Shown in pieces: positions 52,639 to 62,653 of a stretch of DNA of 64,000 nt (positions within the stretch are counted from its first letter, which is position 1; every line of letters starts with the position of its first letter). Origin of the DNA: Streptomyces indicus. GTDB lineage: Bacteria > Actinomycetota > Actinomycetes > Streptomycetales > Streptomycetaceae. The notes beneath the pieces are model-generated. The model made no database searches and was not told where the DNA came from. It saw only the letters and a program-made list of their open reading frames with translations. The translations under genes and the position numbers were made by a program. The stretch covers positions 434,001-498,000 of the forward strand of contig NZ_FNFF01000001.1 of NCBI RefSeq assembly GCF_900100315.1. The letters are read 5' to 3'.

Positions 52639-54185
52639 CCCGGACTCCGCACCCCGCACGCCGCGGACGCGACCGCAGGGCCGAAGTGGTCAGGCCCGCC
52701 CCGGGCGTCGAGCGCTTCGCCGCCGGTGCCGGACCGAGGGTCGCCGTGATCGGCGGCGGAATCGCCGGACTCGCCGCCGCCACGCTGCTCGTGGAGCGCG
52801 GCGCGCGCGTGACGCTGTACGAGAGCGGCGCGTCGCTCGGCGGGCGTCTCGCCGGCTGGCGGACCACCCTGGCCGACGGGTCCGAGGTGACCATGAGCCG
52901 GGGTTTCCACGCCTTCTTCCGGCAGTACTACAACCTCCGCGGCCTGCTGCGGCGCACCGACCCCGGCCTCGCGCGGCTGACTCCGCTGCCCGACTACCCG
53001 CTGCGGCACAGCGGCGGCCTCACCGACAGCTTCGCCCGGGTCCCGCGCACCCCGCCGCTGAGCGCGCTCGGCTTCGTCGCGCTCAGTCCCACCTTCGGCC
53101 TGCGCGACCTCGCGGCCATGGACGCCCGTGCGGCGCTGCCGCTGCTCGATGTGCGCGTGCCGGAGACGTACGAGCGCTTCGACGCGATGAGCGCGACGCG
53201 TTTCCTCGAGTCCGTGCGTTTCCCCGAGGCGGCTCAGCACCTCGCGTTCGAGGTGTTCTCGCGCAGCTTCTTCGCCGACCCGGCCGAGCTGTCGGCGGCG
53301 GAGCTCCTGCTGATGTTCCACATCTACTTCCTCGGTTCGGCCGAGGGTCTGCTGTTCGACGTGCCGAACGAGCCCTTCCCGCAAGCACTTTGGGACCCGC
53401 TGGGCGACTACGTGCAGCGGCTCGGCGCGGAGATCCGCCCGGACACGCCCGTGCACGGCGTGCGGCCGCTGGACGACGGGGCCGAGATCCTGACGGACGC
53501 CGGAACGGACCGGTACGACGCGCTGGTGCTCGCCACCGATCCCGCGGGTCTGCGCACCCTCGTCGCCGCCTCCCCCGGACTCGGCACCCCCACGTGGCGC
53601 GCGGACATCGCCGCCCTGCGGACCGCCCCGGCCTTTCTCGTCTCGCGGCTCTGGCTCGACCGTCCCGTGCGCGCCGACCGCCCGGGGTTCCTCGGGACGA
53701 GCGGCTACGACGGCCTGGACAACATCAGCGTCCTCGACCGGTACGAGGGCGAGGCCGCCCGGTGGGCCGCGCGGACCGGCGGGTCGGTGGTGGAGCTGCA
53801 CGCGTACGCCGTGGGCGAGGCACCCGAGCGCAAGCGGGTGCAGGAGCGTCTGGTCGACCGGCTGCACGAGATCTGGCCGGAGACCCGCGACGCGCGCGTG
53901 GTGGACGCCCGGCACGAGTGGCGGGCCGACTGCCCGATGTTCCCGGTCGGTTCGTACCACCGGCGCCCCGCGGTGCGAGGCCCGTACCCCTGGCTGACGC
54001 TCGCCGGTGACGCGGTGCGCTGCGATCTTCCGGTGGCACTGATGGAGCGGGCGGCCACCACGGGCTTCCTCGCCGCGAACGCGCTGCTCGCCGACCGGGG
54101 TGTGCGCGGTCAGGTGCTGTGGACGGTGCCGCGCTCGGGGCGGTCCCGGGTGCTGCGCACGCTCGCCTCCCTCGGCCGGGGCTGA
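52635..54185 (+). CDS. crtU: Beta-carotene desaturase/methyltransferase CrtU (isorenieratene synthase)
   Basis: A 516-residue phytoene-desaturase-like flavoenzyme. RVAVIGGGIAGLAAATLLVERGA is the FAD motif; SRGFHAFFRQYYNLRGLLRR and SRSFFADPAELSAAELLLMFH are typical of CrtU. It aromatises both rings of beta-carotene to give isorenieratene. It overlaps crtT by ATGA and is the last gene of the rightward operon, ending at a terminator hairpin facing crtV. Confidence 0.9.
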   Translation: MTRTPHPARRGRDRRAEVVRPAPGVERFAAGAGPRVAVIGGGIAGLAAATLLVERGARVTLYESGASLGGRLAGWRTTLADGSEVTMSRGFHAFFRQYYNLRGLLRRTDPGLARLTPLPDYPLRHSGGLTDSFARVPRTPPLSALGFVALSPTFGLRDLAAMDARAALPLLDVRVPETYERFDAMSATRFLESVRFPEAAQHLAFEVFSRSFFADPAELSAAELLLMFHIYFLGSAEGLLFDVPNEPFPQALWDPLGDYVQRLGAEIRPDTPVHGVRPLDDGAEILTDAGTDRYDALVLATDPAGLRTLVAASPGLGTPTWRADIAALRTAPAFLVSRLWLDRPVRADRPGFLGTSGYDGLDNISVLDRYEGEAARWAARTGGSVVELHAYAVGEAPERKRVQERLVDRLHEIWPETRDARVVDARHEWRADCPMFPVGSYHRRPAVRGPYPWLTLAGDAVRCDLPVALMERAATTGFLAANALLADRGVRGQVLWTVPRSGRSRVLRTLASLGRG

Positions 54186-54236
54186 CCGAACTCCGGCTCC
54201 CGTCAGGGTAGTTCGCCCTCGCCGCGAACGAGGTGT

Positions 54237-54258
54237 GCCCGGTCCGTCGGGACCGGGC
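54237..54258. terminator. Bidirectional hairpin between crtU and crtV
   Basis: GCCCGGTCC (54237-54245), loop GTCG, and GGACCGGGC (54250-54258): a perfect 9-bp stem placed between the two convergent carotenoid operons. Confidence 0.7.
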
Positions 54259-54276
54259 ACCGTCCATGCAGGGCAC

Positions 54277-55284
54277 TCAGTCGGGGAAACGCCCCGCACT
54301 CCGCAGCGACCAGCGCCGCTCGGCGTACGCGAGGTCGTCCCGCCACAGCCTTCCTGCGGTCCGGCGCATAAGCGGCCGCAGGACCGGGGCAGCGGCGCGT
54401 GCGAGCGCGAACCCCCGCCGGTCCGAGGCCGCGACGACGGCCTCGACCACCGCGGTGCGCGGCGGTGCGGCGCCCGGTCCGGTGACCGGCGTGGCATGGG
54501 TCTCCACCACCGACGTGGCGCCCTCGCCCTCGGTGATGCGCATGACGACGGTACGAGGGCCCGGTGCCGTGAACTCCGCACGCACCGGCACCACCAGACG
54601 GCCCGTCACCCGGAAGGAGACGTCGACGAGGAAGGCGTCGTCGTCCTCGTCGCGGGGGGCGCGGGTCACGGTGAGGTCGACGAAGGAGTAGGGGTGGAAC
54701 CAGGAGCCGTGCCACGGGTCGAGCCGGTTGGCGACGACGTCCTCCGGCTCGCACCGCCCGAAGCCCGTGTACACGGCCTCGACGGAGCCGGGGGCGTCCG
54801 GGCGGGCCGGAACCGTCGGCCGGTCCGTGGGTTCCTCGCCGCCGACGCGGTCGAGCCGTACCCAGACCAGGACGCCGTCGTCGTGTACGGGATACGGGTC
54901 CCAGCCCGCGAACGGGCCGCCGTCCAGGGCCAGTCCGTGCCAGTGGCAGACCAGCATGCCGCAGACCACGCGGCTGTCCTTCAGCGGTGCGCCGAGGTGC
55001 GGGCAGGCCCCGGGACCGGCGTGCAGTGTCCCGTCCTCCGCGCGCCACAGCACGATCTCGGTACCGCCCACCGTGCGGCCCGTCGGTCCGCCGCCCGCGC
55101 GGAACTCCCGTGCGGCGCCGACGACGAACCAGTTGCCGCAGGGGCGGGCCGAGGCCCGCTTGAGGACCTCGGCGATGAGTGCGGGACGGGCCTCGCGCCA
55201 GGTGGGGGCCTGCGCCGCCCAGTCGGGGCCGCGGCGCCTGCGCAAGGGTGAGGTCCGGCGGGGCCGGTCCGCTCCGTCAGCCAC
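54277..55284 (-). CDS. crtV: Rieske [2Fe-2S] protein in the crtV position (DUF5914-like)
   Basis: A 335-residue protein. The Rieske cluster ligands are in [11 protein letters not shown] and [13 protein letters not shown] (two Cys, two His), followed by a long C-terminal domain ([33 protein letters not shown]) without a clear non-heme iron triad. It occupies the place of crtV after crtB in the Streptomyces crtEIBV operon. I choose GTG 55282-55284, overlapping the crtB stop by 8 bases with an AAAGGA site; a TTG at 55326 is the alternative. The role in isorenieratene formation is unproven. Confidence 0.82.
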   Translation of the reverse strand: MADGADRPRRTSPLRRRRGPDWAAQAPTWREARPALIAEVLKRASARPCGNWFVVGAAREFRAGGGPTGRTVGGTEIVLWRAEDGTLHAGPGACPHLGAPLKDSRVVCGMLVCHWHGLALDGGPFAGWDPYPVHDDGVLVWVRLDRVGGEEPTDRPTVPARPDAPGSVEAVYTGFGRCEPEDVVANRLDPWHGSWFHPYSFVDLTVTRAPRDEDDDAFLVDVSFRVTGRLVVPVRAEFTAPGPRTVVMRITEGEGATSVVETHATPVTGPGAAPPRTAVVEAVVAASDRRGFALARAAAPVLRPLMRRTAGRLWRDDLAYAERRWSLRSAGRFPD

Positions 55285-56278
55285 TGCTCGGTCCTTTCCG
55301 CTGAACTGCCAGGTCACGTGGGGCAATTGGGGAGACGGCGCCCGTCCGGCGGGCGCGCCACCGCGCTCCCAGGACGCGGGCCGCGGCCACCGCCGCCGTG
55401 CCGGCCCGCCGCCGGCGCGGGACGACCGCGCGCCGGTGCAGCACCGTGTACTCCTGCGCGGCGATCTCGTCCAGGATCCCCCCGTACAGAGTGAAAGCGG
55501 TACGGATGCACGGGCGCACCCGGGGGTCGAGCATGCCGATGCCCGGTTCGGCCTGGCGGTAGACGCTGCGAGTCAGGTCCTCCGCCGCGCGGAACGCGGC
55601 GCGGATCCGTGGGTCCTGCCGGCCGGTGCGCCTGCTCCATTCCAGCAGCGGCCGGTCGACGCCGTGCGCGCTCAGCAGGTCGGCCGGCAGATAGATCCGC
55701 CCCCGGTCGAGGTCCTCGCCCACGTCCCGCAGGAAGTTGGTCAGTTGAAAGGCCTCGCCGAGGGCGGCGGCGTGCGGCGCGGCCTCCTCGCGCGGCACCA
55801 CCGTGCCGAGCACGGGCAGCATCTGCAGGCCGATGACGGCCGCGGAGCCGTGCATGTACCCGCGCAGCGCGGCGTAGTCGGCGTAGTCGGTGACCGTGAG
55901 GTCGGCGCGCATCGCGGCCATGAAGTCCACGAAGTGGGCGCGGTCGATGGCGTACCGGGAGGCCGTGTCGGCCACCGCGCGCACCACCGGGTCGCTCCCG
56001 CCGCCGTGCAGGCCGGCCACCAGGTCCGACTCCAGTTCCCGCAGGAGGCGGTCGCGCTCCTCGGGCGGGCGCTGCCGGTCCAGGTCGTCGACGATGTCGT
56101 CGGCCCAGCGCGCGAACCCGTACAGGGCATGCACCGCGGAACGGCGCTGTACCGGAAGCAGCCGCGTGGCGAGGAAGTAGGTGCGCCCGTGGCGGGCGTT
56201 GAGCTCGCGGCAGTGGGTGTACGCGGAGCGCAGGCCGGGGTCGGTGATCCCGGCCGCGTCCAGTTCACGTCGGGTCAT
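55277..56278 (-). CDS. crtB: Phytoene synthase CrtB
   Basis: A 333-residue squalene/phytoene synthase joining two geranylgeranyl diphosphates. [20 protein letters not shown] contains the first Asp-rich motif (DDIVD); [20 protein letters not shown] contains the second (DVGED) with its conserved Arg and Gly residues. The start ATG 56276-56278 overlaps the crtI stop by ATGA. Confidence 0.95.
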   Translation of the reverse strand: MTRRELDAAGITDPGLRSAYTHCRELNARHGRTYFLATRLLPVQRRSAVHALYGFARWADDIVDDLDRQRPPEERDRLLRELESDLVAGLHGGGSDPVVRAVADTASRYAIDRAHFVDFMAAMRADLTVTDYADYAALRGYMHGSAAVIGLQMLPVLGTVVPREEAAPHAAALGEAFQLTNFLRDVGEDLDRGRIYLPADLLSAHGVDRPLLEWSRRTGRQDPRIRAAFRAAEDLTRSVYRQAEPGIGMLDPRVRPCIRTAFTLYGGILDEIAAQEYTVLHRRAVVPRRRRAGTAAVAAARVLGARWRARRTGAVSPIAPRDLAVQRKGPSSG

Positions 56279-57870
56279 GACCGCCTGCTTCCCTCGCGGC
56301 TGTCCGCTTCCGTGACGCGGACGGCGGCTTCGGCGACCGGGAGTCGCGCGGCCGGGCGTCCTCGGCTCCCGCGTGCGGGGCGGCGACGGGGGTCGCCGGT
56401 GATGCGGGCCGCGGCGAGTTTGCCGCTGATGAGCACGGTCGGTACGCCGACCCCGGGGGTGGTGCCGCAGCCGGCGAGCACCACGTTGTCGATGCCCCGC
56501 AGCACATTGCGCGGCCGGAACGGGCCGGTCTGGGCGAAGGTGTGCGCGACGGAGAAGGGGCTGCCCGCCGCGTGTCCCTGTGCCGTCCAGTCGAGCGGCG
56601 TGACCAGTTGCTCCGTCCGGATGCTGCCCTCGAACCCGTGCAGGCCGCGGCGTTCGAGCTCGGCGGCGAGGGTGTCGCGGTAGCGGGGGCCCAGGTCGCG
56701 CCAGGCCGGGGCGGAGGGCCCGACCGTCGTGTTGGGGCAGGGCGCCAGCACGTAGTGGAGGTGGCGGCCCGGTGGGGCGAGCGACGGGTCGTGGGTCGTG
56801 GGGCGGGTGATCAGCAGCGAGGGGTCGCTCATCAGGCTCCCGGTGCGGGTGAGTTCTTCGAAGGTCCGCTCCCAGGCGGCGCCGAACGACAGGGTGTGAT
56901 GGGCGAGTTGGGGCCAAGTGCGGTCCGTTCCGGCGTGCAGGATCACCGCCGACGGCGAGTGCCGCAGCGGTACGGGGCGCCGCGGCGTCCGGCCCAGGAG
57001 GCGGTGTGCGGTGGGCAGTTCGCAGCTGAGGACCACCGCGTCGCAGGCGATGCGCTCGCCGTCGGCCAGATGGACGGCGCGGGCGCGTCCGCCGGACTGC
57101 TCGACGGCACGGACCTCGGAGGACCACCTCAGATCGGCACCCGCCTCGGCGGCGGCGTCCGCCATGGCCCGGGGCAGGGCGTGCATGCCGCCCTTGGGGA
57201 ACCACACCCCGGCCACGGTGTCCATGTAGGAGATGACCGCGTACGCGGCGAGCGCGCGGGCCGGAGCGACTCCGGCGTACAAGGCCTGGAAGGAGAACAC
57301 GCGTTGCAGCCGGGGGTCCGTGAGGAAGCTGCCGATGCGCCGGTCGAGGCGGCCGAAGCCGCCGAGTGCGGCCAGCCGGGCCAGGTCGGGATGGAGCAGT
57401 TGCAGGGGCGAGTCGAAGTTGGTGTCGATGAAGCGCCGCATCTGCGCCTGGTAGAGGCGCTCCAGCCAGTGCCGCAGGCGGCGGTAGCCGGCGGCCTGCG
57501 CCGGTCCGGCGAAGCGGCGGACCTCCTCCTCCATCGCCGCCGCGTCGGTGTGCACGTCGAGGGAGGTCCCGTCGGCGAAGGCGGCGCGGTACGCCGGATG
57601 CAGCGGGACGAGGTCCACGCGGCGGGCCAGGCTGTCGCCGACGGCGGCGAAGGCCTCGTCCGCGAGGTGCGGCATGGTCAGCACGGTGGGGCCGGTGTCG
57701 ATCCGGAAGCCGTCGAGCTCCACGCGCCCGGCCCGGCCGCCCGGTCCGGCGTCCCGCTCCACGAGCGTCACGCGGCGTCCGGCGCCCAACAGGTGCAGGG
57801 CGCAGGCGAGTCCGGACAGGCCGGCACCCACGACGACCACATGGTCGGTCGGCCCGCTGACGGCCCTCAT
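56275..57870 (-). CDS. crtI: Phytoene desaturase CrtI
   Basis: A 531-residue FAD enzyme that converts phytoene to lycopene. [25 protein letters not shown] is the Rossmann N-terminus, [20 protein letters not shown] and [22 protein letters not shown] follow, and [20 protein letters not shown] is the C-terminal bacterial desaturase signature. The start overlaps the crtE stop by ATGA. Confidence 0.94.
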   Translation of the reverse strand: MRAVSGPTDHVVVVGAGLSGLACALHLLGAGRRVTLVERDAGPGGRAGRVELDGFRIDTGPTVLTMPHLADEAFAAVGDSLARRVDLVPLHPAYRAAFADGTSLDVHTDAAAMEEEVRRFAGPAQAAGYRRLRHWLERLYQAQMRRFIDTNFDSPLQLLHPDLARLAALGGFGRLDRRIGSFLTDPRLQRVFSFQALYAGVAPARALAAYAVISYMDTVAGVWFPKGGMHALPRAMADAAAEAGADLRWSSEVRAVEQSGGRARAVHLADGERIACDAVVLSCELPTAHRLLGRTPRRPVPLRHSPSAVILHAGTDRTWPQLAHHTLSFGAAWERTFEELTRTGSLMSDPSLLITRPTTHDPSLAPPGRHLHYVLAPCPNTTVGPSAPAWRDLGPRYRDTLAAELERRGLHGFEGSIRTEQLVTPLDWTAQGHAAGSPFSVAHTFAQTGPFRPRNVLRGIDNVVLAGCGTTPGVGVPTVLISGKLAAARITGDPRRRPARGSRGRPAARLPVAEAAVRVTEADSREGSRRS

Positions 57871-59000
57871 CGCTCCTCCCGCGGCGCGAGACCGGACGCC
57901 CGCCGCACGAGCGCGGCGAACTCCCGCCGTACCGCGGGCTCCGCGCCGGTCCCGTCGACGTAGCGCACGCTCTTCTCCGCGAGTTCGGCGATCTTCGCCT
58001 CGACGACCTCACGCGCACCGGTGCGTTCCAGGGCCCGGCGCATCTCCGCCACGTCGGCGGGCGAAGGTGCGGACGAGCGGGGTGACAGGATTTCCGCGGC
58101 GTTCCGGTCACCGGCGGCGTCCGCCAGGACGAGTGCCACGGCCAGCAGATACGTGAGCTTGCGGGACCGCAGATCGTCGTCCGCGGGCTTGCCCGTCTTG
58201 GCCGGGTCGCCGAAGGCGCCGATGAGGTCGTCGCGGAGCTGGAAGGCGAGCCCCGCGCACCGGCCCGCCGAGCGCAGCGCGTCCACGGTGAGGTCGTCGG
58301 CGCCCGCGAGGGCCGCGCCGAGCGCGAGCGGACGCTCGACGGTGTACAGGGCGCTCTTCAGGGTCGCGATGGTCACGGCTTCGTCGAGTCCGCAGGCGCC
58401 GGTCTGTTCGGCGTGCAGGTCGCGGTACTGGCCCGCGACCATCTCGCCGCGCATGGCCCGCCACTCCCCCAGCACCCGTCGGCCGTAGGGCGATTCGAGC
58501 GCGGTCTCCGCCATCAGGTCGTCGGCCCAGGCGAGGGCGAGATCTCCGGCGAGCACGGCCGCGCCGGTCGCGAAGGCCTCGCGGTCCTTGCGCATCCGTG
58601 CGGTCCGGTGCAGCTCGGCGAACTGCACGTGCACCGCCGGTGCCCCGCGCCGCAGCGGCGAGCCGTCCATCAGATCGTCGTGGATGAGGGCGCAGGCCTG
58701 GAGGAGTTCGAGCGCGGCCCCCGTGCGCAGGACGTCCCCCGCGTCCCCCGTACCGCCCGCGATGCGCCATCCGCACCACGCGAAGGCCGTGCGCAGCCGC
58801 TTCCCGCCGTGCTGTGCGAACGCGGCCACGCGTCCGGCCACGTCGCGCGCGAAGACCGGATCGATGGCCTGCGCATGTTCCCGTTCGGCACGGAACACTT
58901 CGGCCAGGACGGTCTCGACGGCCCGGCCGGCATCGACGGCTGTGAGCGGTTCACCCACAAGCACGGCCCGTTGAGCCGAGGTTGACTGCAGTCCCAGCAT
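57867..59000 (-). CDS. crtE: Geranylgeranyl diphosphate synthase CrtE
   Basis: A 377-residue polyprenyl synthase. The first Asp-rich motif is DDLMD (108-112) in [15 protein letters not shown]; the second is [19 protein letters not shown]. It makes the C20 precursor and starts the crtEIBV operon. The ATG at 58998-59000 has AAAGGGC at 5-6 base spacing. The same frame stays open upstream through a 30-bp tandem repeat (59071-59160), but no good start exists there, so I do not extend it. Confidence 0.93.
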   Translation of the reverse strand: MLGLQSTSAQRAVLVGEPLTAVDAGRAVETVLAEVFRAEREHAQAIDPVFARDVAGRVAAFAQHGGKRLRTAFAWCGWRIAGGTGDAGDVLRTGAALELLQACALIHDDLMDGSPLRRGAPAVHVQFAELHRTARMRKDREAFATGAAVLAGDLALAWADDLMAETALESPYGRRVLGEWRAMRGEMVAGQYRDLHAEQTGACGLDEAVTIATLKSALYTVERPLALGAALAGADDLTVDALRSAGRCAGLAFQLRDDLIGAFGDPAKTGKPADDDLRSRKLTYLLAVALVLADAAGDRNAAEILSPRSSAPSPADVAEMRRALERTGAREVVEAKIAELAEKSVRYVDGTGAEPAVRREFAALVRRASGLAPREER

Positions 59001-59070
59001 GACAGCCCTTTCCCGTACGAGATTGTCCGTTGCACCAGCACTTCCGGCGCGGGCTGCCGCGCGGATGCGT

Positions 59071-59160
59071 TCCTTGCCGTCCGGGTCGCATTCCTGGCGG
59101 CCCTTGCCGTCCCGGTCGCATTCCAGGCGGCCCTTGCCTTCCGGCTCGCATTCCTGCCGC
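59071..59160 (-). repeat. Three 30-bp tandem repeats upstream of crtE; 305-bp intergenic region
   Basis: Units 59071-59100, 59101-59130 and 59131-59160 share ccttgcc-tcc-g-tcgcattcc-g-cgg. On the minus strand, read in the crtE frame, each gives ten residues of the type GRQECDPDGK. The array lies between the anti-sigma gene (59306) and crtE (59000). It could be a regulatory array or a remnant of coding sequence. The remaining intergenic bases hold no other evident feature. Confidence 0.85.
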
Positions 59161-59305
59161 CGCGCTTTCCGGCAGCGCTCAGCACGAGGTGGGCTTTGGC
59201 CCGGTGCAAGCGGGGTCGCCGGTCGGCGCTGCGGCGCCGCGCGTCCGAGCTGGGGATCCGAGCCGGGGCACGGTGCGCGCCCGTACGCCGGACGCCCGGG
59301 GCAGG

Positions 59306-60103
59306 TCAGCTCCTGAGCGGGCCGCGCACCACGCTCCTGCCGGAGTGGGCGGGGTCGCCGTCGTACGGCTGGTCCGAGACGTCGATCACCGGGTAGTCCG
59401 CCAGATCGACGCCCGGGGGCAGCGGCAAGGTGGTGCTTCCCTCGGGGCCGAGCACTCCCACCGCGATCAGCTTCTGGTGCGAGCTGTCCATCAGCCAGAC
59501 CTCGAAGTAGCCCTGGCTGCGGGGCAGCCCGCTGACGTCGATCCGCAGCGTCCGTCCGCCCCCGGGGGTGCTGTCGAGCCGGGCGGTCCCCCGGGCGTCC
59601 GCCACCGCCAGCGGTGCGAGGGGCGATTCCCGTCCCGGCCGGACCGCGACCACGGCCGGGTCGTCGAGATGCCACCACGTCGCACCGCTGCCCAGCGCGG
59701 CTCCGACGGCCAGGCAGCCGGCGGCGAGGAGCAGTGCCGCCTTGGTGCGGCGGGGCGGTGGCACGGGCGCGCGCCCGCCACGTCGGTCCCCGCGTACCGG
59801 CGGCATCTCCGGCCCGGGCCGGTCCGTTGCGTACGCGGACGCCGCGTCCGCGCCCGGTTCGCCGCCCGAGCCCTGCCCGGGGGATCCGGCCGCGAGCTCG
59901 GCGGCGATCGCCCGCCACACCGCGTCGGGCGGCGGCGTGAGCCGGTCCTCCGCCGAGGCCGCGCGTGCCGCCTCCGCGACCCCGTACAGCGCGGCGACCT
60001 CGTCCCGGCACAGGGCGCACCCGGCCACGTGTGCGCGCAGCGACCGCGGCACCGGGTGGCCGAGCGCGAGATCCGCGAGGTCCGCCGGATCAGGGTGTTC
60101 CAT
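59306..60103 (-). CDS. Anti-sigma factor with zinc-type N-terminus and RskA domain
   Basis: A 265-residue membrane anti-sigma factor. Residues 25-32 (HVAGCALC) give the HxxxCxxC of zinc-associated anti-sigma domains; a membrane segment (ALLLAAGCLAVGAALGSGATWW) lies near residue 125; the outer domain ends with the RskA-type pattern QGYEFVWL-like YFEVWLMDSSHQKLIAVGVL. No sigma gene is adjacent. The nearest ECF sigma gene on the same strand is litS at 48701-49369, ten kilobases away across the crt genes. GGAGG precedes ATG 60101-60103. Confidence 0.87.
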   Translation of the reverse strand: MEHPDPADLADLALGHPVPRSLRAHVAGCALCRDEVAALYGVAEAARAASAEDRLTPPPDAVWRAIAAELAAGSPGQGSGGEPGADAASAYATDRPGPEMPPVRGDRRGGRAPVPPPRRTKAALLLAAGCLAVGAALGSGATWWHLDDPAVVAVRPGRESPLAPLAVADARGTARLDSTPGGGRTLRIDVSGLPRSQGYFEVWLMDSSHQKLIAVGVLGPEGSTTLPLPPGVDLADYPVIDVSDQPYDGDPAHSGRSVVRGPLRS

Positions 60104-60168
60104 GATCCGCCTCCTCCGTCACGGGCACGCCTCCGGGGCCAGTCCGGGCCGCACACCGTCCTCCGCTG

Positions 60169-60957
60169 TCAGCCGCCGGACCGGACGGGCTCGGCCGTCA
60201 CCACCAGATTGCTCTGGTAGCCGCCTCGGCTCCGGTCGAAGGGAGCGGCGCACGTGATCATCGTCAGCACGGGCGGCCCCTTGCGGCGGAACACCGCGTC
60301 GGGAAGCTCCTGCTTCGGCACCGTGCGCCTGCCGGTGACCCGGTACGTCGTCTCCGTCGTCTCCGTCGTCTCCGTACTCCCCTGCGCGCCTTCAGAGACC
60401 ACCTTCACCTCGTCCCCCGCCCGCAGATCGTAGAGCGCGGCGAAGGCACCCAACTCCCCTGTCTCCACGTCGACATGACCCACCAGCACGGCCGAACCCT
60501 CGGCGCCCCCGGGAGCCGGACCGAACCGGTACCAGCCCGCCTCGGTGGAACGGGAAGGGATCTCGACCCTGTCGTCGGCGTCCACTCCGACGGGCCGAAG
60601 CGCCGCACGCACCCCGAGCCGGGGCAGGTCGACGCGTACGGGAACGAGGTCCCCGGCAGCACCGGACGGGCCCGCGTCGGGTGCGGGCCGGTCCGGTCCC
60701 TCGCCGTCCGGTCCCTCGCCTTCCCGCGCCGATCCGGCGGACGTGGGCTCGGAGGGTGCGGCAGGACTCGCCGGAGCCGACGCCGGGGACGTCCCCGCCG
60801 CGCCCGGAGCCCGGCCGAAGTCCCCTGAACCGGCCGGGCGTTCGGCGCTCCGCGCGAACAGCAGGACCGCGACGAGTACCGCCGCGACGAGCGCGGGGAG
60901 GGCGATCCACCCCGCACTCGACGACGGAAGCCACCGGGAGCGGGAGCCGTCAGGCAC
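60169..60957 (-). CDS. Class F sortase
   Basis: A 262-residue sortase. An N-terminal membrane anchor (about 17-36) is followed by a Pro/Ala/Gly-rich linker to about residue 100 and the catalytic barrel with His161 (VLVGHVD), Cys236 (LTMITCAAPF) and Arg244 (RSRGGYQSN). A short in-frame 9-bp repeat encodes ETTETTETT near residue 197. Class F sortases attach surface proteins in actinobacteria. GTG 60955-60957 overlaps the upstream DUF4397 stop by 8 bases. Confidence 0.92.
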   Translation of the reverse strand: MPDGSRSRWLPSSSAGWIALPALVAAVLVAVLLFARSAERPAGSGDFGRAPGAAGTSPASAPASPAAPSEPTSAGSAREGEGPDGEGPDRPAPDAGPSGAAGDLVPVRVDLPRLGVRAALRPVGVDADDRVEIPSRSTEAGWYRFGPAPGGAEGSAVLVGHVDVETGELGAFAALYDLRAGDEVKVVSEGAQGSTETTETTETTYRVTGRRTVPKQELPDAVFRRKGPPVLTMITCAAPFDRSRGGYQSNLVVTAEPVRSGG

Positions 60958-61786
60958 GTCCGCGGGCCCGGCGGCCGTGCAGCGCGAGACCGCCGGCGAG
61001 GGCGATCAGGCCGGCGCCCGCGCTCCAGGCGAGCCAGTCCTGCCCGGAGTTGACGGCCATCCGGCCGGACTCCCCGGCGTCGACCCCGCCCGGGGCCGAG
61101 TGCATGCCGCTGAACGACTGCACCTTCAGCGCGAGGTTCTTGTCCTCGGCGCTTCCCCAGGCGTACACGACGTTGCTCGTGCCCTCCTTGAGGTTCAGGT
61201 CGGCGGGGCCGATGGCCACCGTGTCGGTGCCGGCCAGGACGACATCGGCCGAGACCGTGCCCGCGGCGACCTCACCGCTCGCCTCCTTCGGGTTCTCCAG
61301 GCCCTCGAACACCGGCTTCCCCGCGGCGCGCACGTCGACCGCGGGGGCGGCCGCGACATGCCGGACCGTGAGGCGGGACTTGCCGGCCGGCACCTTGGAC
61401 ATGTCGTTGACGAACGCGTTCAGCTGGGGCTTGCCGTCCGCGGAGAGGTGGGCGACCACGGTGGCGTCGGCGCCCGCGGGCACGTCCACCTTCTTCTGGA
61501 GGGCGGGTTCGCCGTCGGGTCCTTCACCGGCCTTGAACACCTCGAGGTCGTACGAACCGGCGGGCAGCTGCTGCGGGTCGGTGAGCGTACCGGGCTCGAA
61601 GTCCGACAGGAGCTTGTCACCGTTGGCGTAGACGTCCACCGTCAGGCCGGGCACGCCGTGGAAGACGGAGACCGTGGCCGTGTCGCCCTCGGCCTGGGGC
61701 GCGGCACCCACGGGGCCCGCCGCGGCGAGTGCGAGCGCGAACACTCCTGCCGTGGTGGCAGTCAAGATGGGAGTGCGAGACATCAT
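60950..61786 (-). CDS. Secreted, membrane-anchored DUF4397 protein
   Basis: A 278-residue protein with a signal peptide cleaved after GPVGA, two beta-rich DUF4397 repeats (VSVFHGVPGLTVDVYANGDK and LTVRHVAAAPAVDVRAAGKP), and a C-terminal membrane segment (LIALAGGLALHG) plus a basic tail, the layout of a sortase substrate, but I see no LPxTG-like motif before the helix. It is translationally coupled to the class F sortase downstream and to DUF4383 upstream (ATGA at 61783-61786). Confidence 0.85.
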   Translation of the reverse strand: MMSRTPILTATTAGVFALALAAAGPVGAAPQAEGDTATVSVFHGVPGLTVDVYANGDKLLSDFEPGTLTDPQQLPAGSYDLEVFKAGEGPDGEPALQKKVDVPAGADATVVAHLSADGKPQLNAFVNDMSKVPAGKSRLTVRHVAAAPAVDVRAAGKPVFEGLENPKEASGEVAAGTVSADVVLAGTDTVAIGPADLNLKEGTSNVVYAWGSAEDKNLALKVQSFSGMHSAPGGVDAGESGRMAVNSGQDWLAWSAGAGLIALAGGLALHGRRARGRA

Positions 61787-62424
61787 CGTTCCATTCCCCT
61801 TCGCAACGCTTCCCGGCGGATGCGGGAACTCAACCCCACTTCCGGGGCTCCCCCTCGGGTGGATGCGGAGAAATCTGCGGACGCGGTCCGCGCGCCGGTT
61901 CCGAGGGCCGCGGGAGCCCCGCCGGTCAGCCGCCGGGCGCGCGCCGCGTCCTCCTGTTCGGCCTGCTCGGGGTGGCGCCGGCGCCAGTACGGGTTGTCGT
62001 GCGGCAGCCCGCCGCTCACCCGTCCGTACATCCCGAACGTCATGATCAACAGCCCCATGACGAAGCTGAACAGGACGTTGGACATGCCGAAGTCGAGCAC
62101 GTTGGCGGGCCGGTCCAGGAGGAACAGGTGGACGAAGCCGCTCAGGACGAAGAGCGTCCCCACGACCATGTTCACGGTGGACGCGACGTTCCCGCCGATC
62201 ACCGCCGCGGCGATCAGTCCGAGACCCACGAGGACCGACACCAGACTCAGCGCCCCGTTGGTCGACAGACCAGCGATGCGCTCGCCGTTCGTATCGAAGA
62301 AGCTCAGCTGCCGCGCGAAGCCCAGACAGCCGAAGACGAGCAGGATCAGGCCGCACAGGCCCGCCCCCGCCCGGTACACCGTGGCCAGCCGGTGGTCGAC
62401 CGGCAGTTCATCGCGGAGTTTCAT
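61783..62424 (-). CDS. DUF4383 four-helix membrane protein
   Basis: A 213-residue protein with four hydrophobic segments between residues 20 and 140 and a basic, low-complexity C-terminal tail. FLLDRPANVLDFGMSNVLFS is the DUF4383 signature. The function is unknown. GGGAGA precedes ATG 62422-62424. It is the first gene of the four-gene set DUF4383-DUF4397-sortase-anti-sigma. Confidence 0.85.
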   Translation of the reverse strand: MKLRDELPVDHRLATVYRAGAGLCGLILLVFGCLGFARQLSFFDTNGERIAGLSTNGALSLVSVLVGLGLIAAAVIGGNVASTVNMVVGTLFVLSGFVHLFLLDRPANVLDFGMSNVLFSFVMGLLIMTFGMYGRVSGGLPHDNPYWRRRHPEQAEQEDAARARRLTGGAPAALGTGARTASADFSASTRGGAPEVGLSSRIRREALRRGMER

Positions 62425-62577
62425 GACGCATCTCCCGCCGACGCGTACGCCCGAACGGTTCGGGCGTCCTCAGCGTCACTCCGGAAGATCGGCGCGGCAT
62501 GTCGCACCGTTTGTGCAGCGAAAGGCCGCGTACGGCGCGCTCCGCTCCTGCCCGGTGGCGCGGTCCGGCGGTCTCTA

Positions 62578-62592
62578 TTGACTAATAGTCAA
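62578..62592 (+). promoter_or_regulatory. Perfect 15-bp palindrome upstream of the 62654 gene, MarR-like
   Basis: TTGACTA-A-TAGTCAA, in an unusually AT-rich island, 61 bp before the start of the small gene. The form resembles MarR-family operators. No MarR gene is in view; it may be beyond the right edge. It lies in the 229-bp divergent region to DUF4383. Confidence 0.5.
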
Positions 62593-62653
62593 ATACCCAA
62601 GACGCTCGGACCACCGTTCATCGACCCCACCGCCACTTCGCTCGGGAGGTCCC

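Noticed and set aside
59071..59160. CRISPR array
   Set aside because: The 30-bp units are contiguous, without spacers, and no cas genes are present.
59001..60020. N-terminal extension of CrtE through the 30-bp repeats
   Set aside because: The frame is open but there is no start with a ribosome site, and CrtE homologues begin near the ATG at 59000.
60347..60378. Microsatellite in the sortase gene as a phase-variation switch
   Set aside because: The repeat unit is 9 bp, so copy changes would keep the frame; it can change linker length only.
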